12,450 nt of DNA from Clostridia bacterium (GTDB lineage: Bacteria > Bacillota > Clostridia > Christensenellales > UBA1242): positions 1-12,450 of the forward strand of contig JAGCEE010000037.1 in assembly GCA_017650795.1 (NCBI GenBank). Direction: 5' to 3'. Position 1 is the stretch's first letter. Each line of letters opens with the position of its first letter. A program made the translations under genes and the position numbers. This document shows, in pieces, positions 1 through 5,093 of this stretch. The notes beneath the pieces are model-generated. The model was not told the origin of the DNA. It worked only from the letters and a program-made list of their open reading frames with translations, and made no database searches.

Positions 1-105
1 ATTTATGATTTACAAATTGGTATAAACGAAGATATATACACAATTATGATTGGCACATTTAATATAAATAAAGAAATCACGGAGCAAACTTATGAAAGAT
101 TATAA
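1..105 (+). CDS. 3' end of a phage structural (tail/baseplate) gene, partial
   Basis: An open frame runs from base 1 to a TAA at 103-105, giving 34 visible C-terminal residues (ending ITEQTYERL). The start lies outside the window. It overlaps the next gene by 14 bases in another frame, as expected for co-translated late phage genes. The fragment is too short to assign a family. Its position just before a collagen-like tail protein and a lysis cassette suggests a tail or baseplate protein, which is inference from context only. Confidence 0.6.
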   Translation: MYDLQIGINEDIYTIMIGTFNINKEITEQTYERL

Positions 106-547
106 GATTACGGTTGAAGAACAAGAGTTTGTTATTAAGGATGAAACCGAAAAGGCAAACATTTCGTTTATAGCTTCTAAAGGAGACAAAGGAGACCCTG
201 GAGAAAGAGGACCACAAGGTGAAGTTGGTCCTCAAGGTCCTCAAGGCCCTCAAGGTATGCAAGGGTCTAAAGGAGATACAGGTGAGCGAGGTCCACAAGG
301 CATTCAAGGAGAAAAAGGTGAAACTGGTGCAACTGGTCCACAAGGCCCTGCAGGTCAAAATGGGGCAGATGGGCAAGACGGCTACACTCCGGTAAAAGGT
401 GTTGACTACTTCACAGCCGAAGACATCGCGAGTTTAAATATACCAACAGTTACAACAACAACTTCAACAACAAGTGGCCAAGTGTATGATGTTACATACA
501 TAAACACAATGCTAGGCAATATTGAAACATTGTTGAGTGAGGTGTAA
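92..547 (+). CDS. Collagen-like phage tail protein
   Basis: This 151-residue protein has three parts. Residues 1-30 form a short non-repetitive head. Residues 31-96 are 22 uninterrupted Gly-X-Y triplets (many GPQ, plus GEK, GER and GDK) followed by G97. A tail then carries the motif DGYTPVKGVDYFT, which recurs next to such repeats in Firmicutes phage tail proteins, and a Thr/Ser-rich linker. Gly-X-Y repeats in phage fibres are known to form trimeric triple helices, so this is probably a trimeric stalk or connector in the tail-tip or fibre assembly. The start at 92 is supported by GGAG at 81-84. The gene overlaps the upstream structural gene and lies two bases before the next one, so the three are probably translated together. 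The exact position in the virion cannot be told. Confidence 0.82.
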   Translation: MKDYKITVEEQEFVIKDETEKANISFIASKGDKGDPGERGPQGEVGPQGPQGPQGMQGSKGDTGERGPQGIQGEKGETGATGPQGPAGQNGADGQDGYTPVKGVDYFTAEDIASLNIPTVTTTTSTTSGQVYDVTYINTMLGNIETLLSEV

Positions 548-549
548 GT

Positions 550-1167
550 ATGAGTGTGGCAAGCGAAATAACAAGAATAAACAACAATATTGCAAATGCT
601 TATACACAAGTCAGTGCTAAAGGTGGAACACTACCTGCAACACAAAACTCTGCTAATCTTGCAACTGCAATAGCAAGTATATCAGGTGGAAGTAGTGGTT
701 TAAAATATGAAGAAGGAACATTATCAATCGAAGATGGAGATATTAACTTATTAAATATTACATTTAATGACAATCACAATACAACACCAACTATAATAAT
801 TGTTAAAGATAATACTACTTCTTCAACAATAGGTAATTTAGGAATGATGAGCTGGCTATATTTTGACTATGAAAAACTTGGAAATAAATTAGTTATGCCA
901 ACGAGTAGTGGTGGAACATCAAATAGGTTTGCAGAAGTTATAGTATATGCAAGAACCGATACTACTGCAAGTTATTCTAACACTTCAAATGTTTGTTCAT
1001 ATTCTAGTAGTACTACAACATCAACATATACTAAATATTATCCACGTTATTTTGTAAGTGAAACAGGTTTTAATACAAAAATAGACTGGATATCATCAAC
1101 AAGTAGTATAAAAAATGCTGTATTCAAAAATGGTAGAGAATATAAATGGATTGCAATATGGACATAG
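550..1167 (+). CDS. Putative tail-tip / receptor-binding protein
   Basis: The protein has 205 residues. The first 45 (helical start, then a stretch containing NSANLATAIASI) resemble a segment found repeatedly at the start of minor tail proteins in Firmicutes phages. The rest is rich in Ser, Thr, Asn and Tyr, probably beta-structured, and ends in YKWIAIW, an ending I associate with phage fibre proteins. No enzymatic motif is visible. GAGG at 539-542 lies seven bases before the ATG. It follows the collagen-like protein by two bases and precedes the holin by nine, so it closes the structural part of the late operon. A host-recognition role is inferred from position and composition. It could equally be a minor tail decoration protein. 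Confidence 0.6.
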   Translation: MSVASEITRINNNIANAYTQVSAKGGTLPATQNSANLATAIASISGGSSGLKYEEGTLSIEDGDINLLNITFNDNHNTTPTIIIVKDNTTSSTIGNLGMMSWLYFDYEKLGNKLVMPTSSGGTSNRFAEVIVYARTDTTASYSNTSNVCSYSSSTTTSTYTKYYPRYFVSETGFNTKIDWISSTSSIKNAVFKNGREYKWIAIWT

Positions 1168-1176
1168 GAGGAAATT

Positions 1177-1380
1177 ATGAAAGAAAAAATTAAAAAATGG
1201 TTTAAAGCAGCAGGAATAAGAGCAATAAAAACAATAGCTCAAACTGCAATCGCGACAATTGGAACAAGCGCAGTAATTAATGAGGTAAACTGGAAAATAG
1301 TATTATCAGCGAGTTTGCTTGCGGGTATATTAAGTTTGCTCACAAGTATTGCAGGGCTTCCTGAATTAGAGGAGAAATAA
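1177..1380 (+). CDS. Phage holin, r1t family
   Basis: This small 67-residue hydrophobic protein matches the r1t-type holin pattern (Phage_r1t_holin). It has a basic start, a segment with KAAGIRAIKTIAQTAIATIG (residues 10-29), then a clear membrane helix around residues 40-61 and an acidic ending. Holins of this type build up in the cytoplasmic membrane and open holes at a set time, releasing the endolysin to the cell wall. A strong GGAGG sits just before the ATG and overlaps the end of the preceding gene. The endolysin begins two bases after its stop, the usual holin-lysin order. The first hydrophobic segment is less hydrophobic than the second, as is usual in this family. Confidence 0.88.
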   Translation: MKEKIKKWFKAAGIRAIKTIAQTAIATIGTSAVINEVNWKIVLSASLLAGILSLLTSIAGLPELEEK

Positions 1381-1382
1381 AT

Positions 1383-2105
1383 ATGAAGTTTAAGAAAAGA
1401 ACGACTAACCCATCAAACGAAAACAAATGTTATTTAAGACCAAATCAAGGATATAATAAATATAGACAAGGAAATGTTAAAAGTGGAGTTAATCATGGCA
1501 AATATGATGTACTTCCTAATTGTACTTCCTGGTGTTATGGAAGATATTTAGAATCGCAAAATTGGACTTCTTGTAAATTACCTATTGTTAATGCCGAAGA
1601 ATGGTTACAAAAGAATACAACTTATCCTGAAGGATTTACACCTCGTGTTGGTTCTGTAATGGTTTATTCTAAGGGTAAAATAGGAAAAGATGGTGCAGGT
1701 CACGTTGTATTTGTTGAAGATATAGATAAAAAAGGAAACGTGCTTGTATCTGAAAGTGGTTGGAATGCTAAAAAGAGAATGTGGACACAAACTATTAAAC
1801 CAACTAGTTATAAATATAAATCAGGTTATAAATATGAAGGTTGTATTTATCCTAAAGAAAATTTTGAGATTGGATATTATGGAACACTACCAACTGAAAA
1901 TCTAAAATATGGTTCTAAAGGAAAACAAGTTAAATATTTACAAGATTTTCTTAACTGGTGTATGGGGTCTTATTTAACTATTGATGGTCATTATGGTCCA
2001 GCAACTAGAGATGTAGTTAAGAAGTATCAAAAACAATATGGTCTTGAAGTTGATGGCAAGTTTGGGCCAGCCTGCCGAAAAAAAGCAAAGACAATCAAGT
2101 TTTAA
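1383..2105 (+). CDS. Endolysin: CHAP domain plus peptidoglycan-binding domain
   Basis: The enzyme has 240 residues. Residues about 15-160 form a CHAP (cysteine/histidine-dependent amidohydrolase/peptidase) domain. The likely nucleophile is Cys47, in the stretch LPNCTSW, and the catalytic histidine is His107 in GAGHVVFVED. Residues about 172-238 form a PG_binding_1 domain, with the pattern LKYGSKGKQVKYLQDFLNW and then DGHYGPATRDVVKKYQ and VDGKFGPA. Such enzymes cut peptide or amide bonds in peptidoglycan after the holin opens the membrane, causing host lysis. There is no signal peptide, which fits holin-dependent release. GGAG before the ATG and a two-base gap after the holin support the start. 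It is the last gene of the late unit and is followed by a terminator. Whether it acts as amidase or endopeptidase cannot be told. Confidence 0.92.
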   Translation: MKFKKRTTNPSNENKCYLRPNQGYNKYRQGNVKSGVNHGKYDVLPNCTSWCYGRYLESQNWTSCKLPIVNAEEWLQKNTTYPEGFTPRVGSVMVYSKGKIGKDGAGHVVFVEDIDKKGNVLVSESGWNAKKRMWTQTIKPTSYKYKSGYKYEGCIYPKENFEIGYYGTLPTENLKYGSKGKQVKYLQDFLNWCMGSYLTIDGHYGPATRDVVKKYQKQYGLEVDGKFGPACRKKAKTIKF

Positions 2106-2133
2106 TCATAAAACCTCAAAATTAGTTAAAATT

Positions 2134-2156
2134 AGACGCGTAGAGCGTCTTTTTTT
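2134..2156 (+). terminator. Rho-independent terminator of the late/lysis operon
   Basis: A six-base-pair stem (AGACGC at 2134-2139 with GCGTCT at 2145-2150) and a five-base loop are followed directly by six T residues. It lies 29 bases past the endolysin stop and separates the late genes from the next promoter. Confidence 0.85.
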
Positions 2157-2162
2157 ATATTC

Positions 2163-2178
2163 TAGTATATTTATACTA
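2163..2178. repeat. 16-bp palindrome (7-2-7), possible operator
   Basis: TAGTATA at 2163-2169 and TATACTA at 2172-2178 are perfect inverted arms around two T residues, just past the late terminator. It is followed by tandem ACATATTTT copies (2221-2229, 2230-2238) and a second palindrome. It may be a regulatory site, but AT-rich palindromes also arise by chance. Confidence 0.35.
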
Positions 2179-2247
2179 TTTTAATTAAAAGTGTCCTAAA
2201 CGCCTTAAAAATAGCATTTTACATATTTTACATATTTTTTTAAATGT

Positions 2248-2260
2248 TACCAATTTGGTA
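2248..2260. promoter_or_regulatory. 13-bp palindrome abutting a promoter, putative operator
   Basis: TACCAA and TTGGTA form a perfect inverted repeat around one T. The right arm ends on the base before the -35 hexamer at 2261, where a bound dimeric regulator would block RNA polymerase. The half-site TTGGTA also appears in the two copies of TTGGTAAGTTT in the iteron region (11166-11185). Confidence 0.5.
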
Positions 2261-2289
2261 TTGATTTTGTACTCTTTTTGTATTACAAT
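2261..2289 (+). promoter_or_regulatory. Vegetative promoter for the small-gene/methyltransferase unit
   Basis: TTGATT at 2261-2266 and TACAAT at 2284-2289 are separated by exactly 17 bases, a near-consensus housekeeping promoter. It lies about 30 bases upstream of the first gene (2322) and just after a palindrome. The -35 hexamer is the same as in the promoter at 6732. Confidence 0.7.
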
Positions 2290-2321
2290 TAGTTTAACAG
2301 ATAGAGAGAGGAGAATGAAAA

Positions 2322-2492
2322 ATGAAATTGAGATTATGGGCTGAAGCGTTATTAATACTTATTGCAATAATGTTTTTTGCGATGATATTTTCTGAAACAT
2401 TAGTGTTAAGTTTTATAGGCATTATTGGTCTTATGATTACTTGCATTCCACTTGCTAGGTTCGGCAGATTAAATGATATTGAAAAAAGATAG
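2322..2492 (+). CDS. Small two-helix membrane protein, unknown function
   Basis: This 56-residue protein has two probable membrane helices (about residues 7-25 and 28-45) and a short basic tail ending LNDIEKR. AGGAGA at 2309-2314 sits eight bases before this ATG. A nearer ATG at 2315 is too close to the site and reads only nine codons. It is the first gene after the promoter at 2261 and precedes a ribbon-helix-helix protein by 11 bases. I do not recognise the family. Small early membrane proteins in phages are sometimes involved in superinfection exclusion or host takeover, but nothing in this sequence shows that. Confidence 0.7.
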   Translation: MKLRLWAEALLILIAIMFFAMIFSETLVLSFIGIIGLMITCIPLARFGRLNDIEKR

Positions 2493-2503
2493 GAGATGAA
2501 ACA

Positions 2504-2674
2504 ATGGAAAAAATACAAGTTAGATTGACTGACACAATTATTGATTGGGTAAAAAAACAAGCTGATATTGAAGGCGTGCCTGTGAGCACAATGATCCGTC
2601 TTATATTAGACAGGGAAATGTTTAAAGATGAAATTAAAAAACAATTTGATAAAAAGAAAAGAGGTAATAAATAA
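2504..2674 (+). CDS. Ribbon-helix-helix (CopG/Arc-type) DNA-binding protein
   Basis: The 56 residues fit the RHH pattern. A short N-terminal beta strand (KIQVRLTD, residues 3-10) is followed by a first helix with ...DWVKKQADIEG and a second beginning at the typical VSTMIRLIL, which matches the G-x-S-x-S-x-x-I-R-x-L type turn. RHH proteins dimerise through the strand, which enters the major groove, and usually repress their own promoter. The last 15 residues are Lys-rich. The start follows GGAG at 2492-2495. The stop overlaps the next start by one base (TAATG). Autoregulation through the palindrome at 2248-2260 is an inference from position. It was too short for a standard ORF cut-off but is well supported. 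Confidence 0.78.
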   Translation: MEKIQVRLTDTIIDWVKKQADIEGVPVSTMIRLILDREMFKDEIKKQFDKKKRGNK

Positions 2675-2934
2675 TGAACGCGAACTTGGATATTGTAAAT
2701 AGAAACTTGAAAGAATGTTGGGGTTATTATATGGACTACCGCAAATATTTTATACAAAGATATTATAGCGACGTACAGCCACAAGACTTTTTAGATTGGT
2801 GCTACGAGGAATTATACGAGTGCCCTAATTGTGGTGAGATAGTTTTAAAGGACGACCAAACAAGAATGTGTGACCCACTAAATCCAGACAACGTTTGTGA
2901 TGATTGTATTGAAAATGGAGGTTATTATGAGTAA
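2674..2934 (+). CDS. Zinc-ribbon-like hypothetical protein
   Basis: The 86-residue protein has an aromatic-rich helical first half and a C-terminal Cys cluster: Cys50-x2-Cys53 and Cys75-x2-Cys78, with an additional Cys66. Two CxxC knuckles about 22 residues apart suggest a zinc ribbon. Similar small zinc-ribbon proteins occur in many Firmicutes phages without a known role. The start overlaps the RHH stop by one base, with GAGG at 2661-2664 upstream, so the two are probably translationally coupled. The last eight bases overlap the next gene. A DNA-, RNA- or protein-binding role is possible but is not shown by the sequence. Confidence 0.7.
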   Translation: MNANLDIVNRNLKECWGYYMDYRKYFIQRYYSDVQPQDFLDWCYEELYECPNCGEIVLKDDQTRMCDPLNPDNVCDDCIENGGYYE

Positions 2935-3184
2935 GACAAAAATTGACGGCACAAGTGATTATGCCAAAGTTCTTGACGAACTTAAATATTACAAGAAACT
3001 TGCAAGTGGTGTTGCAAACATAAACGAAACCATTGATAAGGCAATAAGCGACAAACAACTTGCAGAAAACACTTTAAAGAAAGTGCAAGACTATATCAAT
3101 TCAAATGAAGAAATTGCACACTTTCATAGTTTAAAAAATGGTTTTAATAAGTTAATTGAAGATTATTTTAAGAAGGTGAAATAA
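2927..3184 (+). CDS. Hypothetical helical phage protein
   Basis: This 85-residue protein begins MSKTKIDGTSDY. An in-frame ATG at 2897 would add ten residues, but GGAGG at 2917-2921 lies five bases before 2927, so the shorter start is preferred. That start overlaps the zinc-ribbon gene by eight bases. The sequence is polar and largely helical (DELKYYKKL..., IDKAISDKQLAENTLKKVQDYI), possibly a short coiled coil, with no membrane segment and no Cys. I do not recognise a family. The next gene starts two bases after its stop, placing it within the early operon. Confidence 0.72.
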   Translation: MSKTKIDGTSDYAKVLDELKYYKKLASGVANINETIDKAISDKQLAENTLKKVQDYINSNEEIAHFHSLKNGFNKLIEDYFKKVK

Positions 3185-3185
3185 A

Positions 3186-3512
3186 ATGAAAGTAATAGAT
3201 TTATTAAATAAAATTGCAAATAACAAATGGATACCTAATAAAATAAAATATAATAATGAGATATATGAATATGAAAACAATGATTATGGTTATGTTAGAA
3301 AAGAAAATGGAATATATTATATGTTTTTAAATGAAATAGGAAATTTATTTTTAAATGACGAAGTAGAAATCCTAGAAGAAGAAAAGAAAATACCTGAAAA
3401 AATAGACAATAGTTATTATCATTTAGGGCAAGACCAACAAAATCAATTATTTAAAAATACAATCAATGAAATAATAGATACATTGGAGATGTTAAATGAC
3501 AAAATCAAATGA
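3186..3512 (+). CDS. Conserved phage hypothetical protein (MKVIDLLNKIAN type)
   Basis: The 108-residue protein starts MKVIDLLNKIANNKWIPNKIKY and continues with a Tyr/Asn-rich middle and LNDEVEILEEEKKIPEKI at about residues 57-74. A C-terminal helix has NEIIDTLEMLN. I recognise this general layout from many Clostridium-type phage genomes, where its function is unknown. The first part looks like alternating beta strands and the ending is helical. The ribosome binding site AAGGTGA lies at 3173-3179. The last 17 bases overlap the HNH endonuclease gene. No catalytic or metal-binding motif is visible. Confidence 0.72.
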   Translation: MKVIDLLNKIANNKWIPNKIKYNNEIYEYENNDYGYVRKENGIYYMFLNEIGNLFLNDEVEILEEEKKIPEKIDNSYYHLGQDQQNQLFKNTINEIIDTLEMLNDKIK

Positions 3513-4011
3513 AGAAATATGGAAACCAATCAAGGATTATGAAAATTTATATGAAATAAGCAATTTTGGAGTAATAAGAAAAGTTAAAACAAAAAGACCA
3601 TTAAAAGTTTTTTATAGAACTAATGGCTATTACACTACTTCATTATGTAAAAATTACAAAGTAACAATGATATATTTGCATAGAATAATTGCTGAAACAT
3701 TTATACCAAATCCTAATAATTTACCTTGTATTAATCATAAAGATGGTAACAAAACAAATAATGATTTAAGCAATTTAGAGTGGTGTACTTACAGTGATAA
3801 TAATAGACACGCCTATGAAACAGGGTTAAAAAATTGTAAAAAAGTAGCACAATATGATATTGATGGTAATTTAATAAATATTTATAATTCAGTAATTAAT
3901 GCTAGTAAAGAAACAAATATTAGTCAAGCAAATATATCAAGTTGTGCATTAGGTAAAAGAAATAAAGCAGGTGGCTTTATTTGGAAATATTTAGAAAGCA
4001 AAGGTGAGTAA
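3496..4011 (+). CDS. HNH homing endonuclease with NUMOD4 and NUMOD1 modules
   Basis: Three modules can be read in 171 residues. NUMOD4 (about 8-30) contains IWKPIKDYENLYEISNFG. An HNH_3-type nuclease core (about 60-110) has LHRIIAETF, then PCINHKDGNKTNNDLSNLEW with His81 and the following Asn residues, then NNRHAYETG. NUMOD1 (about 117-165) has VAQYDIDGNLINIYNSV and an ending GGFIWKY. Such proteins make site-specific DNA cuts and spread themselves and linked genes. NUMOD parts bind DNA along the target. The start uses GGAG at 3485-3488 and overlaps the previous gene by 17 bases. It stands free inside an operon rather than inside an intron or intein. The core looks complete and probably active. 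Confidence 0.9.
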   Translation: MTKSNEEIWKPIKDYENLYEISNFGVIRKVKTKRPLKVFYRTNGYYTTSLCKNYKVTMIYLHRIIAETFIPNPNNLPCINHKDGNKTNNDLSNLEWCTYSDNNRHAYETGLKNCKKVAQYDIDGNLINIYNSVINASKETNISQANISSCALGKRNKAGGFIWKYLESKGE

Positions 4012-4013
4012 TA

Positions 4014-4328
4014 ATGACAAATGAGATAAAAGAAATATTAGATATATTTAAACAAGTAGATTTAGAAACAGACGTAGGTGGGTGTAGTAATTGCCCTAGA
4101 AGAAAAGATAAAAATAGAACTTGCGTTGGTTGTTTAAATAATGCAAAAGACAAATTATTAGATTACATAACTAATTTACAAGAAGAAAATGAAAGATTGA
4201 CAGATTTATATAGAAGAACAATTGACCATTTATTTAAAATAGGTAATGATGAATTAGCAAGATACTTTCAAGCACAAATAAATGATTGTCCTTCATTTGT
4301 TCCACAAGATTTACGAGGTGATGAGTAA
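4014..4328 (+). CDS. Cys-cluster and coiled-coil hypothetical protein
   Basis: The protein has 104 residues. It starts with a helix, followed by four cysteines in a CxxC-x9-CxxC pattern (Cys24, Cys27, Cys37, Cys40) within GGCSNCPRRK...TCVGCL, likely binding zinc. A heptad-like helix follows at about 45-73 (DKLLDYITNLQEENERLTDL), probably a dimeric coiled coil. A lone Cys92 is near the end. AAGGTGA at 4001-4007 gives the start. The gene begins two bases after the HNH stop and its own stop abuts the next ATG. Small Cys-cluster/coiled-coil proteins are common in phage early regions. The function is unknown. Confidence 0.7.
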   Translation: MTNEIKEILDIFKQVDLETDVGGCSNCPRRKDKNRTCVGCLNNAKDKLLDYITNLQEENERLTDLYRRTIDHLFKIGNDELARYFQAQINDCPSFVPQDLRGDE

Positions 4329-4532
4329 ATGAATAATGAAGAATTTTTTGTACAATTTGTTGTTGCATATAAAAAGAATGGAAAATGGTATAGAGATAGT
4401 GAAAGACACCAATATTTAAAAACAGTTAGCAAAAGATTAAATGAGTTAAAAAATAAAGGAAAATATGAAGATTATAAAATATGTTATAGAAAAATAAGTA
4501 AATGGATTGATTTGGGTGATAATAATGAATAA
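4329..4532 (+). CDS. Hypothetical small phage protein
   Basis: The 67-residue protein is rich in Lys, Tyr and Asn. Its first part (FFVQFVVAYKKNGKWYRDSER) looks like beta strands and its middle is a helix (LKTVSKRLNELKNKGKYEDY). The ATG directly follows the TAA of the previous gene, and a GAGGTGATG stretch at the end of that gene serves as ribosome binding site. The end overlaps the next gene by eight bases. No family or motif is recognised. The tight packing argues that it is real. Confidence 0.62.
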   Translation: MNNEEFFVQFVVAYKKNGKWYRDSERHQYLKTVSKRLNELKNKGKYEDYKICYRKISKWIDLGDNNE

Positions 4533-4734
4533 AGATAAAATAATATATACTAATAAAGACCTTATTATTTTTAAAGGTTCAACATCTTCCTGGTCTATGG
4601 GAAATTATATAGGTAAAACATTAAAAGAAATTGAAGAATTAGAGAATAAAGAAATAAAAAAAGTATATAGATATATTTCAAAAAAGAAAACAATATATAA
4701 ACTAAAAGAACTAAAGGAAGAAGGTAAAGAGTAA
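4525..4734 (+). CDS. Hypothetical small phage protein
   Basis: This 69-residue Lys/Glu-rich protein has a beta-like first part (KIIYTNKDLIIFKGS) and helical remainder. An in-frame ATG at 4507 would add six residues but has no ribosome binding site. GGGTGAT at 4514-4520 serves the ATG at 4525, which overlaps the preceding gene by eight bases. It is followed directly by the next ATG at 4735. I recognise no family. Reality is supported by position and spacing rather than by similarity. Confidence 0.6.
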   Translation: MNKDKIIYTNKDLIIFKGSTSSWSMGNYIGKTLKEIEELENKEIKKVYRYISKKKTIYKLKELKEEGKE

Positions 4735-4890
4735 ATGAAATATTTTATATTATATATTATTAATTGGTTAATTGTTATGATAATAACATATTTATTATTT
4801 TTAATAAAACATTATGACAGGATAAGCTTTTTTGGTGGAATTATTACAACTATTATAGTTTATTTTAATTGTTGGAGAGCAAGTAAATGA
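4735..4890 (+). CDS. Small two-helix membrane protein, unknown function
   Basis: The 51-residue protein is mostly hydrophobic, with probable membrane helices at about residues 3-24 and 32-46. A short loop containing KHYDRIS lies between them, and the tail ends NCWRASK. The ATG directly follows the previous stop, with AAGG upstream. Its TGA overlaps the next ATG in an ATGA junction, so the two membrane-protein genes are probably translationally coupled. It is very AT-rich, and some hydrophobicity could come from composition alone. Conserved coupling on both sides still makes it a likely gene. The function is unknown. Confidence 0.6.
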   Translation: MKYFILYIINWLIVMIITYLLFLIKHYDRISFFGGIITTIIVYFNCWRASK

Positions 4891-5093
4891 AATATCTAAC
4901 ACCAAAACAACATTTAAGAAAACTTCGTTTTGAAAGATTTAAAGCTTGGTTAAAGTATGTTGGCTTGTCTGCAATATGTGGTCTAGTTATATTTATCATT
5001 TATATTTGCCTAACAAGTGGAAATGACACACAAAAACTAAATGAATGTTTGCAAGATCATAGTTTGAATTATTGTAATGAGGTGGTTAAATGA
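4887..5093 (+). CDS. Single-pass small membrane protein with C-terminal Cys pair
   Basis: The 68-residue protein has a basic N-terminal part (residues 1-23), one membrane helix (about 25-43, with LSAICGLVIFIIYICL), and a short polar tail. The tail carries two cysteines in NECLQDHSLNYCNEVV (Cys54 and Cys63). The positive-inside rule places the basic end in the cytoplasm and the Cys tail outside, where a disulfide is possible. The gene is coupled by ATGA overlaps to the genes before and after. Similar small proteins with a membrane helix and a C-x8-C tail occur in Firmicutes phages. The role is unknown, and surface or superinfection functions are guesses. Confidence 0.66.
   Translation: MKYLTPKQHLRKLRFERFKAWLKYVGLSAICGLVIFIIYICLTSGNDTQKLNECLQDHSLNYCNEVVK

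Noticed and set aside
77..376. Open frame on the minus strand opposite the collagen-like gene
   Set aside because: It mirrors the Gly-X-Y codon pattern of the real gene, giving a Leu/Thr/Phe-rich translation with no family signal and no ribosome binding site.
2315..2344. Nine-codon frame starting just before the first membrane-protein gene
   Set aside because: The ATG is too close to the ribosome binding site, and the better-spaced ATG at 2322 opens a real frame. A regulatory leader peptide is possible but unsupported.
2897..2926. Upstream ATG extending the 85-residue protein
   Set aside because: No ribosome binding site there, while GGAGG lies directly before the ATG at 2927.
3496..4011. 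Group I intron or intein hosting the HNH endonuclease
   Set aside because: The gene overlaps its upstream neighbour in normal operon fashion, and neither neighbour looks like a split gene.
4507..4524. Upstream ATG extending the 69-residue protein
   Set aside because: No ribosome binding site; GGGTGAT fits the ATG at 4525.
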